DNA of 64,000 nucleotides from an uncultured Prevotellaceae bacterium (GTDB lineage: Bacteria > Bacteroidota > Bacteroidia > Bacteroidales > Bacteroidaceae): positions 1-64,000 of the forward strand of contig CAMIYC010000010.1 of assembly GCA_946402905.1 (NCBI GenBank), given 5' to 3'. The translations under genes and the position numbers were made by a program. Positions within the stretch are counted from its first letter, which is position 1, and each line of letters starts with the position of its first letter. Shown in pieces: positions 42,874 to 51,441 of this stretch. Under the pieces are notes generated by a model that was not told the DNA's origin, did no database searches, and saw only the letters and a list, made by a program, of their open reading frames with translations.

Positions 42874-42968
42874 TAGAGTGTATTTTTCTGCAAAGGTAAA
42901 GGATAAGACATCAGAATTGTCTTTATAGATGTGTCTGATTTTTCAACAAATTGTCGAAAAGTGTTATT

Positions 42969-43445
42969 TTACTCCCAATTACCTCTGTTGTGGATGTCTT
43001 TAGACACATCGCCAATCTTAAGTCCTGGATACTCTCCCATGTCTACTGCGGTGGATATCAACTGGTCAATCATGTGTTGGTCAAGGCCTTGCAGGTATTG
43101 CTGATATTCGGCACCGCATTCCATTACGGGAGCAGGTTGGCCGTCACGGCTTTTCAGCGAAGTGGCACGCAGATGGAATGATTCTCCGTCGGAATAGGGG
43201 ATATAGCGCAGCGTGTCGGCCAGATAGCCTCCTTGGATGAGGTCTTCAAAACGGCCGGCATATATTCCTTTGTCTCGTTTGAAATGTTCTTCTGCGGAAC
43301 GTATTTTCAGAAGGCGGTCTTTCACCGCCGACTCGCGTCGTGCACGTGAGCCGTCAAACGTCAGAGGTCCCGAGATGCCCAGATAGCAGATCAGGGCAAG
43401 CATGGCCACGCAGGCCGTCAGCAGTATGTTGTGCAGTGACTTCAT
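42969..43445 (-). CDS. membrane-anchored protein of unknown function
   Basis: A 158-aa protein with an N-terminal membrane helix (about 8-26) and a soluble part of about 130 residues rich in Arg, Asp and Gly. It has a segment GIYAGRFEDLIQGGYLADTL that resembles pilin-like or type II secretion N-terminal domains only in general shape. TAAGTTTG (43461-43454) would start transcription only a few bases before this ATG, so the message may be almost leaderless. Divergent from the helicase gene. Function unknown. Confidence 0.6.
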   Translation of the reverse strand: MKSLHNILLTACVAMLALICYLGISGPLTFDGSRARRESAVKDRLLKIRSAEEHFKRDKGIYAGRFEDLIQGGYLADTLRYIPYSDGESFHLRATSLKSRDGQPAPVMECGAEYQQYLQGLDQHMIDQLISTAVDMGEYPGLKIGDVSKDIHNRGNWE

Positions 43446-43525
43446 TTTCACTGCAAACTTACAAATAATCAATTGAAAAGCCAAATTTATCGAGCTTTAT
43501 TGCTCGCATATTCGGGATAATACAT

Positions 43526-43533
43526 TAATTTTG
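43526..43533 (+). promoter_or_regulatory. -7 element of the helicase gene
   Basis: TAATTTTG fits TAnnTTTG. Its position places the transcription start near 43537, after the TTG at 43531, and therefore decides in favour of the GTG at 43555 as start codon. Confidence 0.55.
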
Positions 43534-43554
43534 CATCATTCAATACAAAAAGAC

Positions 43555-44970
43555 GTGGAAGATCTATACACTTCAATCAGACGACATTTCGGATATATGC
43601 CTTCGCCCGAACAGGCTACTGCCATCGACGTGTTTTGTCGTTTCCTGGCCGATCGCTCCGGTAGGGCGGTCATGATCATGAAAGGGTCGGCAGGCACGGG
43701 GAAGACTTCGCTTGCAGGAGCCTTCGTCAGGACATTGGTGGCTATGCGGCAAAAAGTGATGCTCCTGGCACCTACAGGAAGAGCCGCAAAGGTGTTCTCG
43801 CTCAATAGTGGGCAGCCTGCTTTCACCATTCATCGCAAGATCTTCCGGCAGAAGGTGTTTACGGGTACGATGACCGATTTCCATCTCAATGCCAATCTCA
43901 GCCAGGATACTGTATTCTTTGTCGACGAGGCGTCTATGATCTCCAATACAGCTTATGGAGAGGCTGATTTCGGCAGCGGAAAGCTTCTCGACGACCTCGT
44001 GCAGTTCGTCTATTCCGGCCGCAACTGCCGCATGGTGCTTATCGGCGACAAAGCGCAGCTGCCGCCAGTGGGGGAAGTGGAGTCGCCTGCATTGATGACA
44101 GATTTCATGGAGGGATACGGGCTCAGCCTCTATCAGTGTGATATGAACGACGTGCTCCGGCAGAGCCAGCAGTCGGGTATACTATATAATGCATCTGTGA
44201 TACGCAGGCTCATCACGCACGACGAGGCCACACACTTGCCCAAGATAAGGTTTGAGGGCTTTGCCGACATCGTGATGATGCCGGGGTCGGAACTCATAGA
44301 GTCGCTGGCCAGTAGTTACAGCCGGGTGGGTTCTGATGAGACCATCGTGGTCACACGTTCCAACAAACGGGCCAATATCTATAACATGGGTATCAGGAAC
44401 AGTGTGCTCGGATGTGAGGACGAACTCACCTCGGGAGATATGCTCATGGTGGTGCGAAACAATTATTACTGGGCTGAGGCAGCCAAGAGCCAGCTGGCTT
44501 TCATCGCTAACGGTGACCGGGTAAGAGTCGTCAAGGTGCGCCGCCATCGTGAATTGTATGGGTTCAGGTTTGCGGATGTGCTCATGAGGTTTCCCGACTA
44601 TGCTGACCAGGAATTAGAGGTGACCGTCGTGCTCGATTCGCTGAGGTCTGATGCACCTTCTCTCACTAAGGAGCAAAACGAGCAACTCTTCAAGGGCGTG
44701 CTTGAGGACTATGAGGATTTGCCTACCAAACCTGAGCGAATGGCCAAGGTCAAGACTGATATCTATTATAATGCCGTGCAGATAAAGTATGCTTATGCGG
44801 TGACCTGCCATAAGGCGCAGGGTGGACAGTGGGAGCATGTGTATCTCGACCAGGGCTACATGACCGACGATATGCTCACGCCAGATTATATCCATTGGCT
44901 TTACACGGCTTTTACAAGGGCGTCGCAGAAACTTTTTTTGGTCAACTGGCCTAAAACGCAGACAGAATGA
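43555..44970 (+). CDS. RecD-like ATP-dependent DNA helicase
   Basis: A 471-aa superfamily 1 helicase of the RecD2-like/AAA_30 type. Walker A is GSAGTGKT (44-51), followed by LAPTGRAAKVFS, Walker B DEAS (about 125), GDKAQLPPVGE, and the UvrD_C_2 end with YAVTCHKAQGGQWEHVYLD and the YTAFTRA motif. The GTG start at 43555 was chosen because the promoter overlaps the more upstream TTG and because homologues begin about 20 residues before PSPEQ. It stands alone, with no RecB or RecC partner, so it probably works as a free 5'-3' helicase in DNA repair or replication restart. Confidence 0.88.
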   Translation: MEDLYTSIRRHFGYMPSPEQATAIDVFCRFLADRSGRAVMIMKGSAGTGKTSLAGAFVRTLVAMRQKVMLLAPTGRAAKVFSLNSGQPAFTIHRKIFRQKVFTGTMTDFHLNANLSQDTVFFVDEASMISNTAYGEADFGSGKLLDDLVQFVYSGRNCRMVLIGDKAQLPPVGEVESPALMTDFMEGYGLSLYQCDMNDVLRQSQQSGILYNASVIRRLITHDEATHLPKIRFEGFADIVMMPGSELIESLASSYSRVGSDETIVVTRSNKRANIYNMGIRNSVLGCEDELTSGDMLMVVRNNYYWAEAAKSQLAFIANGDRVRVVKVRRHRELYGFRFADVLMRFPDYADQELEVTVVLDSLRSDAPSLTKEQNEQLFKGVLEDYEDLPTKPERMAKVKTDIYYNAVQIKYAYAVTCHKAQGGQWEHVYLDQGYMTDDMLTPDYIHWLYTAFTRASQKLFLVNWPKTQTE

Positions 44971-45032
44971 ACTTTTTGTGGGCTGGCGGCGGGTTTTTGT
45001 AAAGGAAATGCCGCCATCTCACCACTTTTTAT

Positions 45033-45040
45033 TATTTTTG
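45033..45040 (+). promoter_or_regulatory. -7 element before the DUF4923-type gene
   Basis: TATTTTTG fits TAnnTTTG; gives a leader of about 40 nt. Confidence 0.5.
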
Positions 45041-45080
45041 CAGCATCGGAGAACGTATAACCAACTATCATACAATCAAA

Positions 45081-45686
45081 ATGAAAAAGATTTATCTCAC
45101 ATTGACCGCCGGGGTGTGTTTGACCCTGGCCAGCTGCTTCGGGTCGGCAGGCAGCTTGTTAAGTGGTATTGATACGGCCAGCACCGTGGGCAATATCATT
45201 ACCAGTGTACTGGGTATCAACAAAGTGACGGAGGCCAATCTGGTAGGCAGCTGGAAATATAGTGGTCCGGGATGTGGATTCACCTCGGAGAACCTGTTGG
45301 CAAAGGCGGGAGGTGAACTCGCCGCTGCCAAAATCAAAAGCGAACTCCTGCCTCGCTATCAGGCTGCAGGCATCACCAGTGCCAACACCTATATCACCTT
45401 CAATGAAGACAAGACCTTCTCGGGCAAGATCGATGGCCAGGCATTGAGTGGCACGTACGTCTACAATGCCCAGAGTGGGCAAATCACGCTCAAGACCCTC
45501 CTGCTCTCACTCAATGGTTATATCAATACGACGACTAAGGGTGTCAGCTTACTCTTCGAGTCTAAAAAATTGTTGTCTGTGCTACAGGCCGTCGGTATGG
45601 CCAGCGGCAATGCAACTCTTTCTACAGTAGGAGAAATCAGCAAAAACTATGACGGCGTACGTCTCGGGTTTGATTTGACACGATAA
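45081..45686 (+). CDS. DUF4923-type lipoprotein
   Basis: A 201-aa predicted outer-membrane lipoprotein: signal peptide with lipobox LASC (Cys19), a Gly/Ser-rich linker, then a lipocalin-like beta domain (VGSWKYSGPGC and YITFNEDKTFSGKIDG). It resembles the DUF4923 family of Bacteroidales; function unknown. It has its own -7 element and ends at a 20-bp inverted repeat shared with the convergent GH105 gene. Confidence 0.8.
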   Translation: MKKIYLTLTAGVCLTLASCFGSAGSLLSGIDTASTVGNIITSVLGINKVTEANLVGSWKYSGPGCGFTSENLLAKAGGELAAAKIKSELLPRYQAAGITSANTYITFNEDKTFSGKIDGQALSGTYVYNAQSGQITLKTLLLSLNGYINTTTKGVSLLFESKKLLSVLQAVGMASGNATLSTVGEISKNYDGVRLGFDLTR

Positions 45687-45700
45687 GTGCCTTCAACAGA

Positions 45701-45767
45701 TGAAGGAGTTCAGACTTTACCTTGAGTCCTGCTATGGACAGAAAACAGTAAAGTCTGAACTCCTTCA
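45701..45767. terminator. 20-bp perfect inverted repeat between convergent genes
   Basis: The 20 bases 45701-45720 (starting TGAAGGAGTTC) pair perfectly with 45748-45767 across a 27-nt loop. It lies between the DUF4923-type gene and the GH105 gene and is a likely bidirectional terminator. Confidence 0.75.
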
Positions 45768-45791
45768 CTCTTTATTCCTTGATACCTTATT

Positions 45792-46910
45792 CTATTTCAC
45801 TAACTTGTAATATTCCGCGGCTCCAAGCAGGAAACATCCTGTGCCGTAATCCTCAAAGTCTGGCACCTTGGTATAAGACAGCGGCTGTCCGGCTGATGGG
45901 TCCTTGCCGGTGCCTTGCACCCAGCCCAGAAATCCGTCGGCGTGCACACAGTCTTTCACGATGGCTGCCCAGGCACGGTCGCAGGCGGAGCGGTACTTCT
46001 TGGCTTTCAGCACACCATTGTTGATACCCCAGCTCATGCCATAAAGGAAGAGGGCAGAGCCGGTGAGCTCTTTGCCGCCGTAGGTCACGGGCGATACCAG
46101 AGAGGGATTCCACAGCCCGTCTTCACGCTGGCATTTCAACAGAGCTTCGCTCATCATCACGAAGTCTTTCTTCAGGCGCTTATAGTATTTGTCTTTCTTG
46201 CCGATGTCATTCATCACACGTACAAGCGCGGCATACACCCATCCGCTGCCACGGCTCCAGTAGCAGTTCTGGCCGTCGCTCTCCTTGTAGGGCGGCACAT
46301 AGTCGGCGTCGCGCCACCACAGACCCTCGGCCGTGTTGAATAGACCGCCGCCACAGGTGTCACGGCTCCAGGTGTACATCTTCATCGCATGATCCATGTA
46401 TTTACGTTCGCCGGTCACCTTGTACATCTTGCTGTAGACTGGCATCGCCATCTGTATGGCGTCAATCCAGGTCCAATAGCCCAGTTTGCCTGTGCCCATC
46501 TGGTGGTCAAGATTTTCCCTCACGTGGGTTATCATGCGCGCATCGTGAGTCATCGCATAGCGGTCCAGATAGGTCTGGGCGCAGCACTGGTCGTCGGCAT
46601 CAGTGGTGTTGATGCCGTTGCGCGGAGTCCATTTGTGATAGTCGGCCCATTGGTCGGTGTAGTCAATATAGCTTTGGTCAGGGGCTATCTCGTTGAGGGC
46701 CATCAGACCCTCGTAATACACAGCACGGGTCCAGAGGCTGCTTGGACGGATGCGCCCAACATTGGTCGGGATGGTGGGGTCGGAGTATTTCTTCATGAAA
46801 TACTTGTTCACTTTCTGTGCTGTAGCCAGCACCTCAGAGGCATTATTGGTCTGTGCCCACATGCCCAGGCAAACAAAAGCCAAAAGGCTCATTAGGATTG
46901 TTCTTCTCAT
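45792..46910 (-). CDS. GH105/GH88-type unsaturated glucuronyl/rhamnogalacturonyl hydrolase
   Basis: A 372-aa exported (alpha/alpha)6-barrel enzyme of the YteR type (Glyco_hydro_88/105), which removes unsaturated galacturonic acid left by pectate or rhamnogalacturonan lyases. Signal peptide about 1-19 (ends MWAQ). Motifs: RIRPSSLWTRAVYYEG, DDQCCAQTYLD, GLWWRDADY and SRGSGWVYAAL. The start at 46910 was chosen because TATTTTTG (46938-46931) makes the upstream ATG at 47024 non-transcribed. It is divergent from the HTCS gene and part of the pectin locus. Confidence 0.88.
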   Translation of the reverse strand: MRRTILMSLLAFVCLGMWAQTNNASEVLATAQKVNKYFMKKYSDPTIPTNVGRIRPSSLWTRAVYYEGLMALNEIAPDQSYIDYTDQWADYHKWTPRNGINTTDADDQCCAQTYLDRYAMTHDARMITHVRENLDHQMGTGKLGYWTWIDAIQMAMPVYSKMYKVTGERKYMDHAMKMYTWSRDTCGGGLFNTAEGLWWRDADYVPPYKESDGQNCYWSRGSGWVYAALVRVMNDIGKKDKYYKRLKKDFVMMSEALLKCQREDGLWNPSLVSPVTYGGKELTGSALFLYGMSWGINNGVLKAKKYRSACDRAWAAIVKDCVHADGFLGWVQGTGKDPSAGQPLSYTKVPDFEDYGTGCFLLGAAEYYKLVK

Positions 46911-46930
46911 AGCGTAATAGTTATTCGATG

Positions 46931-46938
46931 CAAAAATA
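46931..46938 (-). promoter_or_regulatory. -7 element of the GH105 gene
   Basis: Minus strand TATTTTTG; a TTTG lies 17 bp further upstream (46959-46956), slightly closer than usual. Decides the start codon at 46910. Confidence 0.5.
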
Positions 46939-47052
46939 CGATTTTTGGGAGAATACAAACCGGCATATTTGTGCATTTTGCTTGTAAAAATGTTCGATTT
47001 GTTGTGAGAATTGCTTTTTTTCATTAATTTTACAACGTGAAATGATAATCTT

Positions 47053-50000
47053 ATGAAAAACTACCTCTCTTGTCTACTGCTCATGCTGTCTTCCGCATTA
47101 TGGGCACAGGTGGAAATGAAATACCGTGAACTGACCACAGAAAGCGGACTGCCCAGCAATTATATCATCAATATGGTGCAAGACCGGCAGGGATATGTCT
47201 GGATGGCTACCAACGACGGCCTCTGCCGATACGATGGATATTCTTTTGATGTGCTCAGGCATGGCAATGAAGGCAATGACACACTACTGATTAACAACCG
47301 GCTGCGCGAACTCTTTCTCAATCCCAATGGATTGCTTTTCATACGCCATCAGGGTGAGAGATACAGTTGTTATGACACCAACCGACAACTCTTTGTTGAC
47401 TATCGTCCGGAAGGGAGCAGTGTCGATGAGTATTGCGACTGCTTGTTCACCCCTGACGGCGATACCTGGCTCTGGTATCTCTATAGCGGATGTATCAAGA
47501 TTTCGTATCGGGACGGCAAGGTCGTGAGCAAGGTGTATAATGAAGACAATGGTGCCTTGCGGTCCAACAATGTGAGGCTGATCTTCGCCGACAGCCGGCA
47601 CCGTACATGGATAGGCACCAGCCAGGGCCTTTACATGGAACATGGCGGACATTTTAAATGCGTGCGTGAAGGTATCGACGTGGGGATGGCTGCAGAACTC
47701 GACGGAAACGTCTATTTCGCCACCCGTGACCACCAGTTGCTCCATGCCGACAGCCAGTCGGTGATTCATCTCGATGTGCGCCATGTGCTGGGTGAGAATC
47801 CTCATGAAGCATTGCGTGGACTGGCTGCAATCGACGGGCGTTTGGTCTTCGTGACCACGGGCTCCACATGGGAATACAATCCGGCTGACAACACCATGGC
47901 GCTCTACTCGATACAGATGCCCAATGGCAATGTGTCTCTCGATAATGTGGGCAATTATTATATCACTGACGAGAAGGTAGATCTGCATTATTTCGACCGT
48001 CAGCGGCAAAAGCGGTATACTTTCCATGTGCTCAGCCCTGATCTGTTGCATAAGCGCGGTCTGCCAGCATATACTGTGAGGAATGCGCCCGACGGCTATC
48101 TGTATATCACGACCATCGGAAATGGACTTTTTGTCTATGACCCTCAGACTCAGCACCTCTCACACTACTCACCACGTGAGGCTTCCAACTCACCGGTGAG
48201 CAGCGACTATCTCTATGCACAGATGATAGACCGCGCCGGCCATCTCTGGGTGTCGCAGGAGAATATGGGCCTGAGTGTCATCACAAGCATGCCGCGAGGG
48301 GTGAAGCGTCTTTATGCCACCAGCCATCTCTCGCCCCATTATTCCAATCTCTTCCGAATGCTGAGAAAAACCAATGACGGACGGGTATGGGCCGGCAATT
48401 TTATGGCTGGAGTTTATCTCCTGCGGCAGGGGCAGACCCTGGAACCCATCGAAATCGGAGTGAAAGACGACATGCTGTCTGTGTGGATCGACAAGGCCGG
48501 GCACCAATGGATCGGCACCCGCAAAAGTGGGGTCAGCGTGGATGGAAAGTTTTATGCCCATCAGGACGGCAATCCTGCTTCTCTCGCCCGGGGAAAGGTG
48601 TTCGACATCGTCAGTGATGGCAGACAAAGGGTGTGGATAGCTGTCAATCCGCAGGCGTTGTGCCTGGCTGTACCGCAACAAGACGGCACCTATCAATTCA
48701 GACATTTCCTTGACAACGAACCCTTGCTGAGCACACTCACTGTCATCTGCCCCACCAGGACGGGGATGATGTTTGTGGGCTGCGCGGATGGTTTCGTGGT
48801 GTTTCATCCCGACAGTCTGGTGAAAAATCCTCATGCCTATCATTATTACAACTCGTCCAACAGTCCGATAGGGCATTTTGAGGTGAGGGATATCATGGAG
48901 GATAAGGATGGAACCATATGGATGGCATCGGCGGGAGGTGGATTGTACCGCATTGAAAATCCACGTGAGGTCAGTCGCTTGAAGATCAGTATCTTTACAG
49001 TGAAACACGGACTTGCCGACAATATTGCCAACTCTATCGTGGCCGACCGCAAGGGCTATCTCTGGATCAGCACACACTATGGATTGTCAAGGCTTCACAC
49101 AGGGAAGATGCAGTTCGACAATTATTTCCTTTCTACCGACAAACTGGGAGATGTCTATAGCGAGAATTCCTCGTGCATGCTTGATGACGGCACATTGGTC
49201 TTTGCCACCAACAATGGTATCGTGTGTTTCAATCCTGACTCGGTGACCTTGGACAAGAACAATGGAGCCAGGCTCACGATCACCAACCTCCTGGTCAATG
49301 GAGAGATGTTGGAGATGTCGCTCAGCGAAGGGCCTATCCGGCTCAGTCACCAGCAGAACACGCTGGTATTCAGATTCTCTGACATGGGCTTCGACTATCC
49401 TCACAAGACGGAGTATCTGTACAGGCTCGAGGGGGAGGATAAAGATTGGAGCCAGCCCACACGTTCCAACGAGGCGGTGTATAAAGACCTGAGACCGGGA
49501 AAGTATGTGTTTCATGTCAGACTGTCTGGACGTGACGACCAGGCGGAGCAGACCCTCACCGTGGTCATCAGGCAGCCCTGGTGGAACACTTGGTGGGCAT
49601 GGCTCGTCTATCTGATATTGGTGGGCGCACTGACGTGGTATATCGTGCGACTGCTGCTCATCACCTACTCGATGCGCAACCGTATCAAGATGGATCGGGA
49701 GATCAGCGAGTTCAAACAGCAGTTCTTCATGGATGTGAGCCATGAGTTCCGTACACCGCTCACGCTCATACAGGGCTCGATGGAGCATATCCGCAAAACA
49801 GGTGAACTGCCTGCCGCCATCAAACAGTCGGTCAGCAATATGGGCAAGAGCACCGACCGGTTGATGCGACTGGTCAATCAGCTGCTTGAATTTCATAAAC
49901 TGCAGAATGGCAAGCTGTCGCTGAGCCTGCAGGAGACCGAGGTGATCAAGTTTCTCAGGGGAATCACCATGAGCTATAGCGACCTGGCGCATAACCACCA

Positions 50001-51282
50001 GACCGGATTGCAGTTCGTCCCCTTTACTCAGAAGTATAACATGTTTATAGACAGAGGATTCGTCGATAAGATCATGTACAATCTGCTGAGCAATGCCTTC
50101 AAGTATACGCCTCAGGGAGGGGATGTCACCGTCAGGGTGAGACTGGCAGACCCTTACTTGCTTGTCAGGGTAGAGGACACGGGAGTAGGGGTGCCAAGAG
50201 ACAAGCAGGCTTTGCTCTTCACACGCTTCATGCAGGGACACAAGACGACGGCCGACAGCATGGGCATTGGACTGCATTTCACAAGACAACTGGTCCTTGC
50301 GCATCATGGAGAAATACGATATGAGGAAAATCCGAAGGGAGGAAGTATCTTCTCCTTCACCATACCCGTCTCATCTGATAAGTACCTGCCCGACGATTAT
50401 CTCAATGTCAAAGACACACACGAGGAGGAGGAAACTTCGACATTGCTCCGTGAGCACAAGGAGATGGTGGGCGAGCCGCTCAACGACCGTCAGGTCTTGG
50501 TGGTCGATGACGACGACGACGTGAGAGAGTATATCAAGGGCGAACTGGCAGTCTATTTCAAGGTGCTCACAGCACGCAACGGAACTGAGGCCCTGACGAT
50601 ACTCAAAAGCGGCCAGACGGTCGACCTGGTGGTGAGCGACATCAAGATGCCGCAGATGGATGGCATAGAGTTGCTCAAAAGGGTGAGGGCCGACGATGAC
50701 ATTTTCGATGTCCCATTCGTCTTGCTCTCGGCGATAGACAGCGTGGAGAAACAGTTGCAGGGAGCGCGCTTCGGAGCTGACGCTTATCTGGCCAAGCCGT
50801 TCAGCCCGGCATTGCTCATAGGACGGAGCATCGGCTTGATCAGGCAGAGAGACCAGCTGCGCAAGGCTTACGGGGCCAAACCAGTTTCCTCTCAGGATGT
50901 CGCAGCACAGCCCGCTACTGGAGACGGAGCCGCTGACGAGCCGCTGATCATGAGCGAGCGTGACAAGAAATTCCGCACGATAGTCGACTTGAAAATCCTG
51001 GGCAATCTGTCCAACCCCGATTTCGTCGTCGACGACCTGGCACAGAGCACGGGGTATGGGCGGTCGCAGTTCTACGCCAAAATGATGGAGGTGACGGGAA
51101 AGACCCCCAAGGAGTATATCCGCCAGATGCGCATGGACCATGCAGCCGAACTCCTGAGGTCGGGCGAGATGATCACCGTGGCAGAGGTGGCCTATCAGGT
51201 AGGGTTCTCAGATCCGCTCTATTTTAGTCGTTGCTTCAAGCAGCATTTTGGAATGACACCCTCCAAATATCAGAAACAATAA
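47053..51282 (+). CDS. hybrid two-component system regulator (HTCS)
   Basis: A 1409-aa one-protein sensor and regulator typical of Bacteroidota polysaccharide loci. Order: signal peptide (about 1-19); a periplasmic sensor of Reg_prop beta-propeller repeats (about 20-750) and a Y_Y_Y domain (about 775-835); a membrane helix (about 843-868); HisKA with SHEFRTPL (His897); HATPase with NLLSNAFKY and DTGVGVP; a receiver domain starting VVDDDDDV with phospho-acceptor Asp1196 (SDIKMPQMDG); and a C-terminal AraC-type helix-turn-helix ending MTPSKYQ. It should bind a pectin fragment and activate the SusCD operon. Nothing appears missing. Confidence 0.95.
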   Translation: MKNYLSCLLLMLSSALWAQVEMKYRELTTESGLPSNYIINMVQDRQGYVWMATNDGLCRYDGYSFDVLRHGNEGNDTLLINNRLRELFLNPNGLLFIRHQGERYSCYDTNRQLFVDYRPEGSSVDEYCDCLFTPDGDTWLWYLYSGCIKISYRDGKVVSKVYNEDNGALRSNNVRLIFADSRHRTWIGTSQGLYMEHGGHFKCVREGIDVGMAAELDGNVYFATRDHQLLHADSQSVIHLDVRHVLGENPHEALRGLAAIDGRLVFVTTGSTWEYNPADNTMALYSIQMPNGNVSLDNVGNYYITDEKVDLHYFDRQRQKRYTFHVLSPDLLHKRGLPAYTVRNAPDGYLYITTIGNGLFVYDPQTQHLSHYSPREASNSPVSSDYLYAQMIDRAGHLWVSQENMGLSVITSMPRGVKRLYATSHLSPHYSNLFRMLRKTNDGRVWAGNFMAGVYLLRQGQTLEPIEIGVKDDMLSVWIDKAGHQWIGTRKSGVSVDGKFYAHQDGNPASLARGKVFDIVSDGRQRVWIAVNPQALCLAVPQQDGTYQFRHFLDNEPLLSTLTVICPTRTGMMFVGCADGFVVFHPDSLVKNPHAYHYYNSSNSPIGHFEVRDIMEDKDGTIWMASAGGGLYRIENPREVSRLKISIFTVKHGLADNIANSIVADRKGYLWISTHYGLSRLHTGKMQFDNYFLSTDKLGDVYSENSSCMLDDGTLVFATNNGIVCFNPDSVTLDKNNGARLTITNLLVNGEMLEMSLSEGPIRLSHQQNTLVFRFSDMGFDYPHKTEYLYRLEGEDKDWSQPTRSNEAVYKDLRPGKYVFHVRLSGRDDQAEQTLTVVIRQPWWNTWWAWLVYLILVGALTWYIVRLLLITYSMRNRIKMDREISEFKQQFFMDVSHEFRTPLTLIQGSMEHIRKTGELPAAIKQSVSNMGKSTDRLMRLVNQLLEFHKLQNGKLSLSLQETEVIKFLRGITMSYSDLAHNHQTGLQFVPFTQKYNMFIDRGFVDKIMYNLLSNAFKYTPQGGDVTVRVRLADPYLLVRVEDTGVGVPRDKQALLFTRFMQGHKTTADSMGIGLHFTRQLVLAHHGEIRYEENPKGGSIFSFTIPVSSDKYLPDDYLNVKDTHEEEETSTLLREHKEMVGEPLNDRQVLVVDDDDDVREYIKGELAVYFKVLTARNGTEALTILKSGQTVDLVVSDIKMPQMDGIELLKRVRADDDIFDVPFVLLSAIDSVEKQLQGARFGADAYLAKPFSPALLIGRSIGLIRQRDQLRKAYGAKPVSSQDVAAQPATGDGAADEPLIMSERDKKFRTIVDLKILGNLSNPDFVVDDLAQSTGYGRSQFYAKMMEVTGKTPKEYIRQMRMDHAAELLRSGEMITVAEVAYQVGFSDPLYFSRCFKQHFGMTPSKYQKQ

Positions 51283-51324
51283 AACACATATAGAGAGTGC
51301 CGCTTGTGCTCTCAGGAGAAAACA

Positions 51325-51366
51325 GCGGTGGCCATCCTTCACGGACAGCCACCGCCTTTTTGTTTT
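51325..51366 (+). terminator. HTCS terminator
   Basis: GCGGTGGC (51325-51332) pairs with GCCACCGC (51348-51355), followed by CTTTTTGTTTT. Lies between convergent HTCS and susD. Confidence 0.85.
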
Positions 51367-51441
51367 CATTGTAATAATAAACCTAACCTAAAAACAAATA
51401 ATTCTTATGCATGTCTTTTAGTTGAGAGAAGTTTCTGGGAT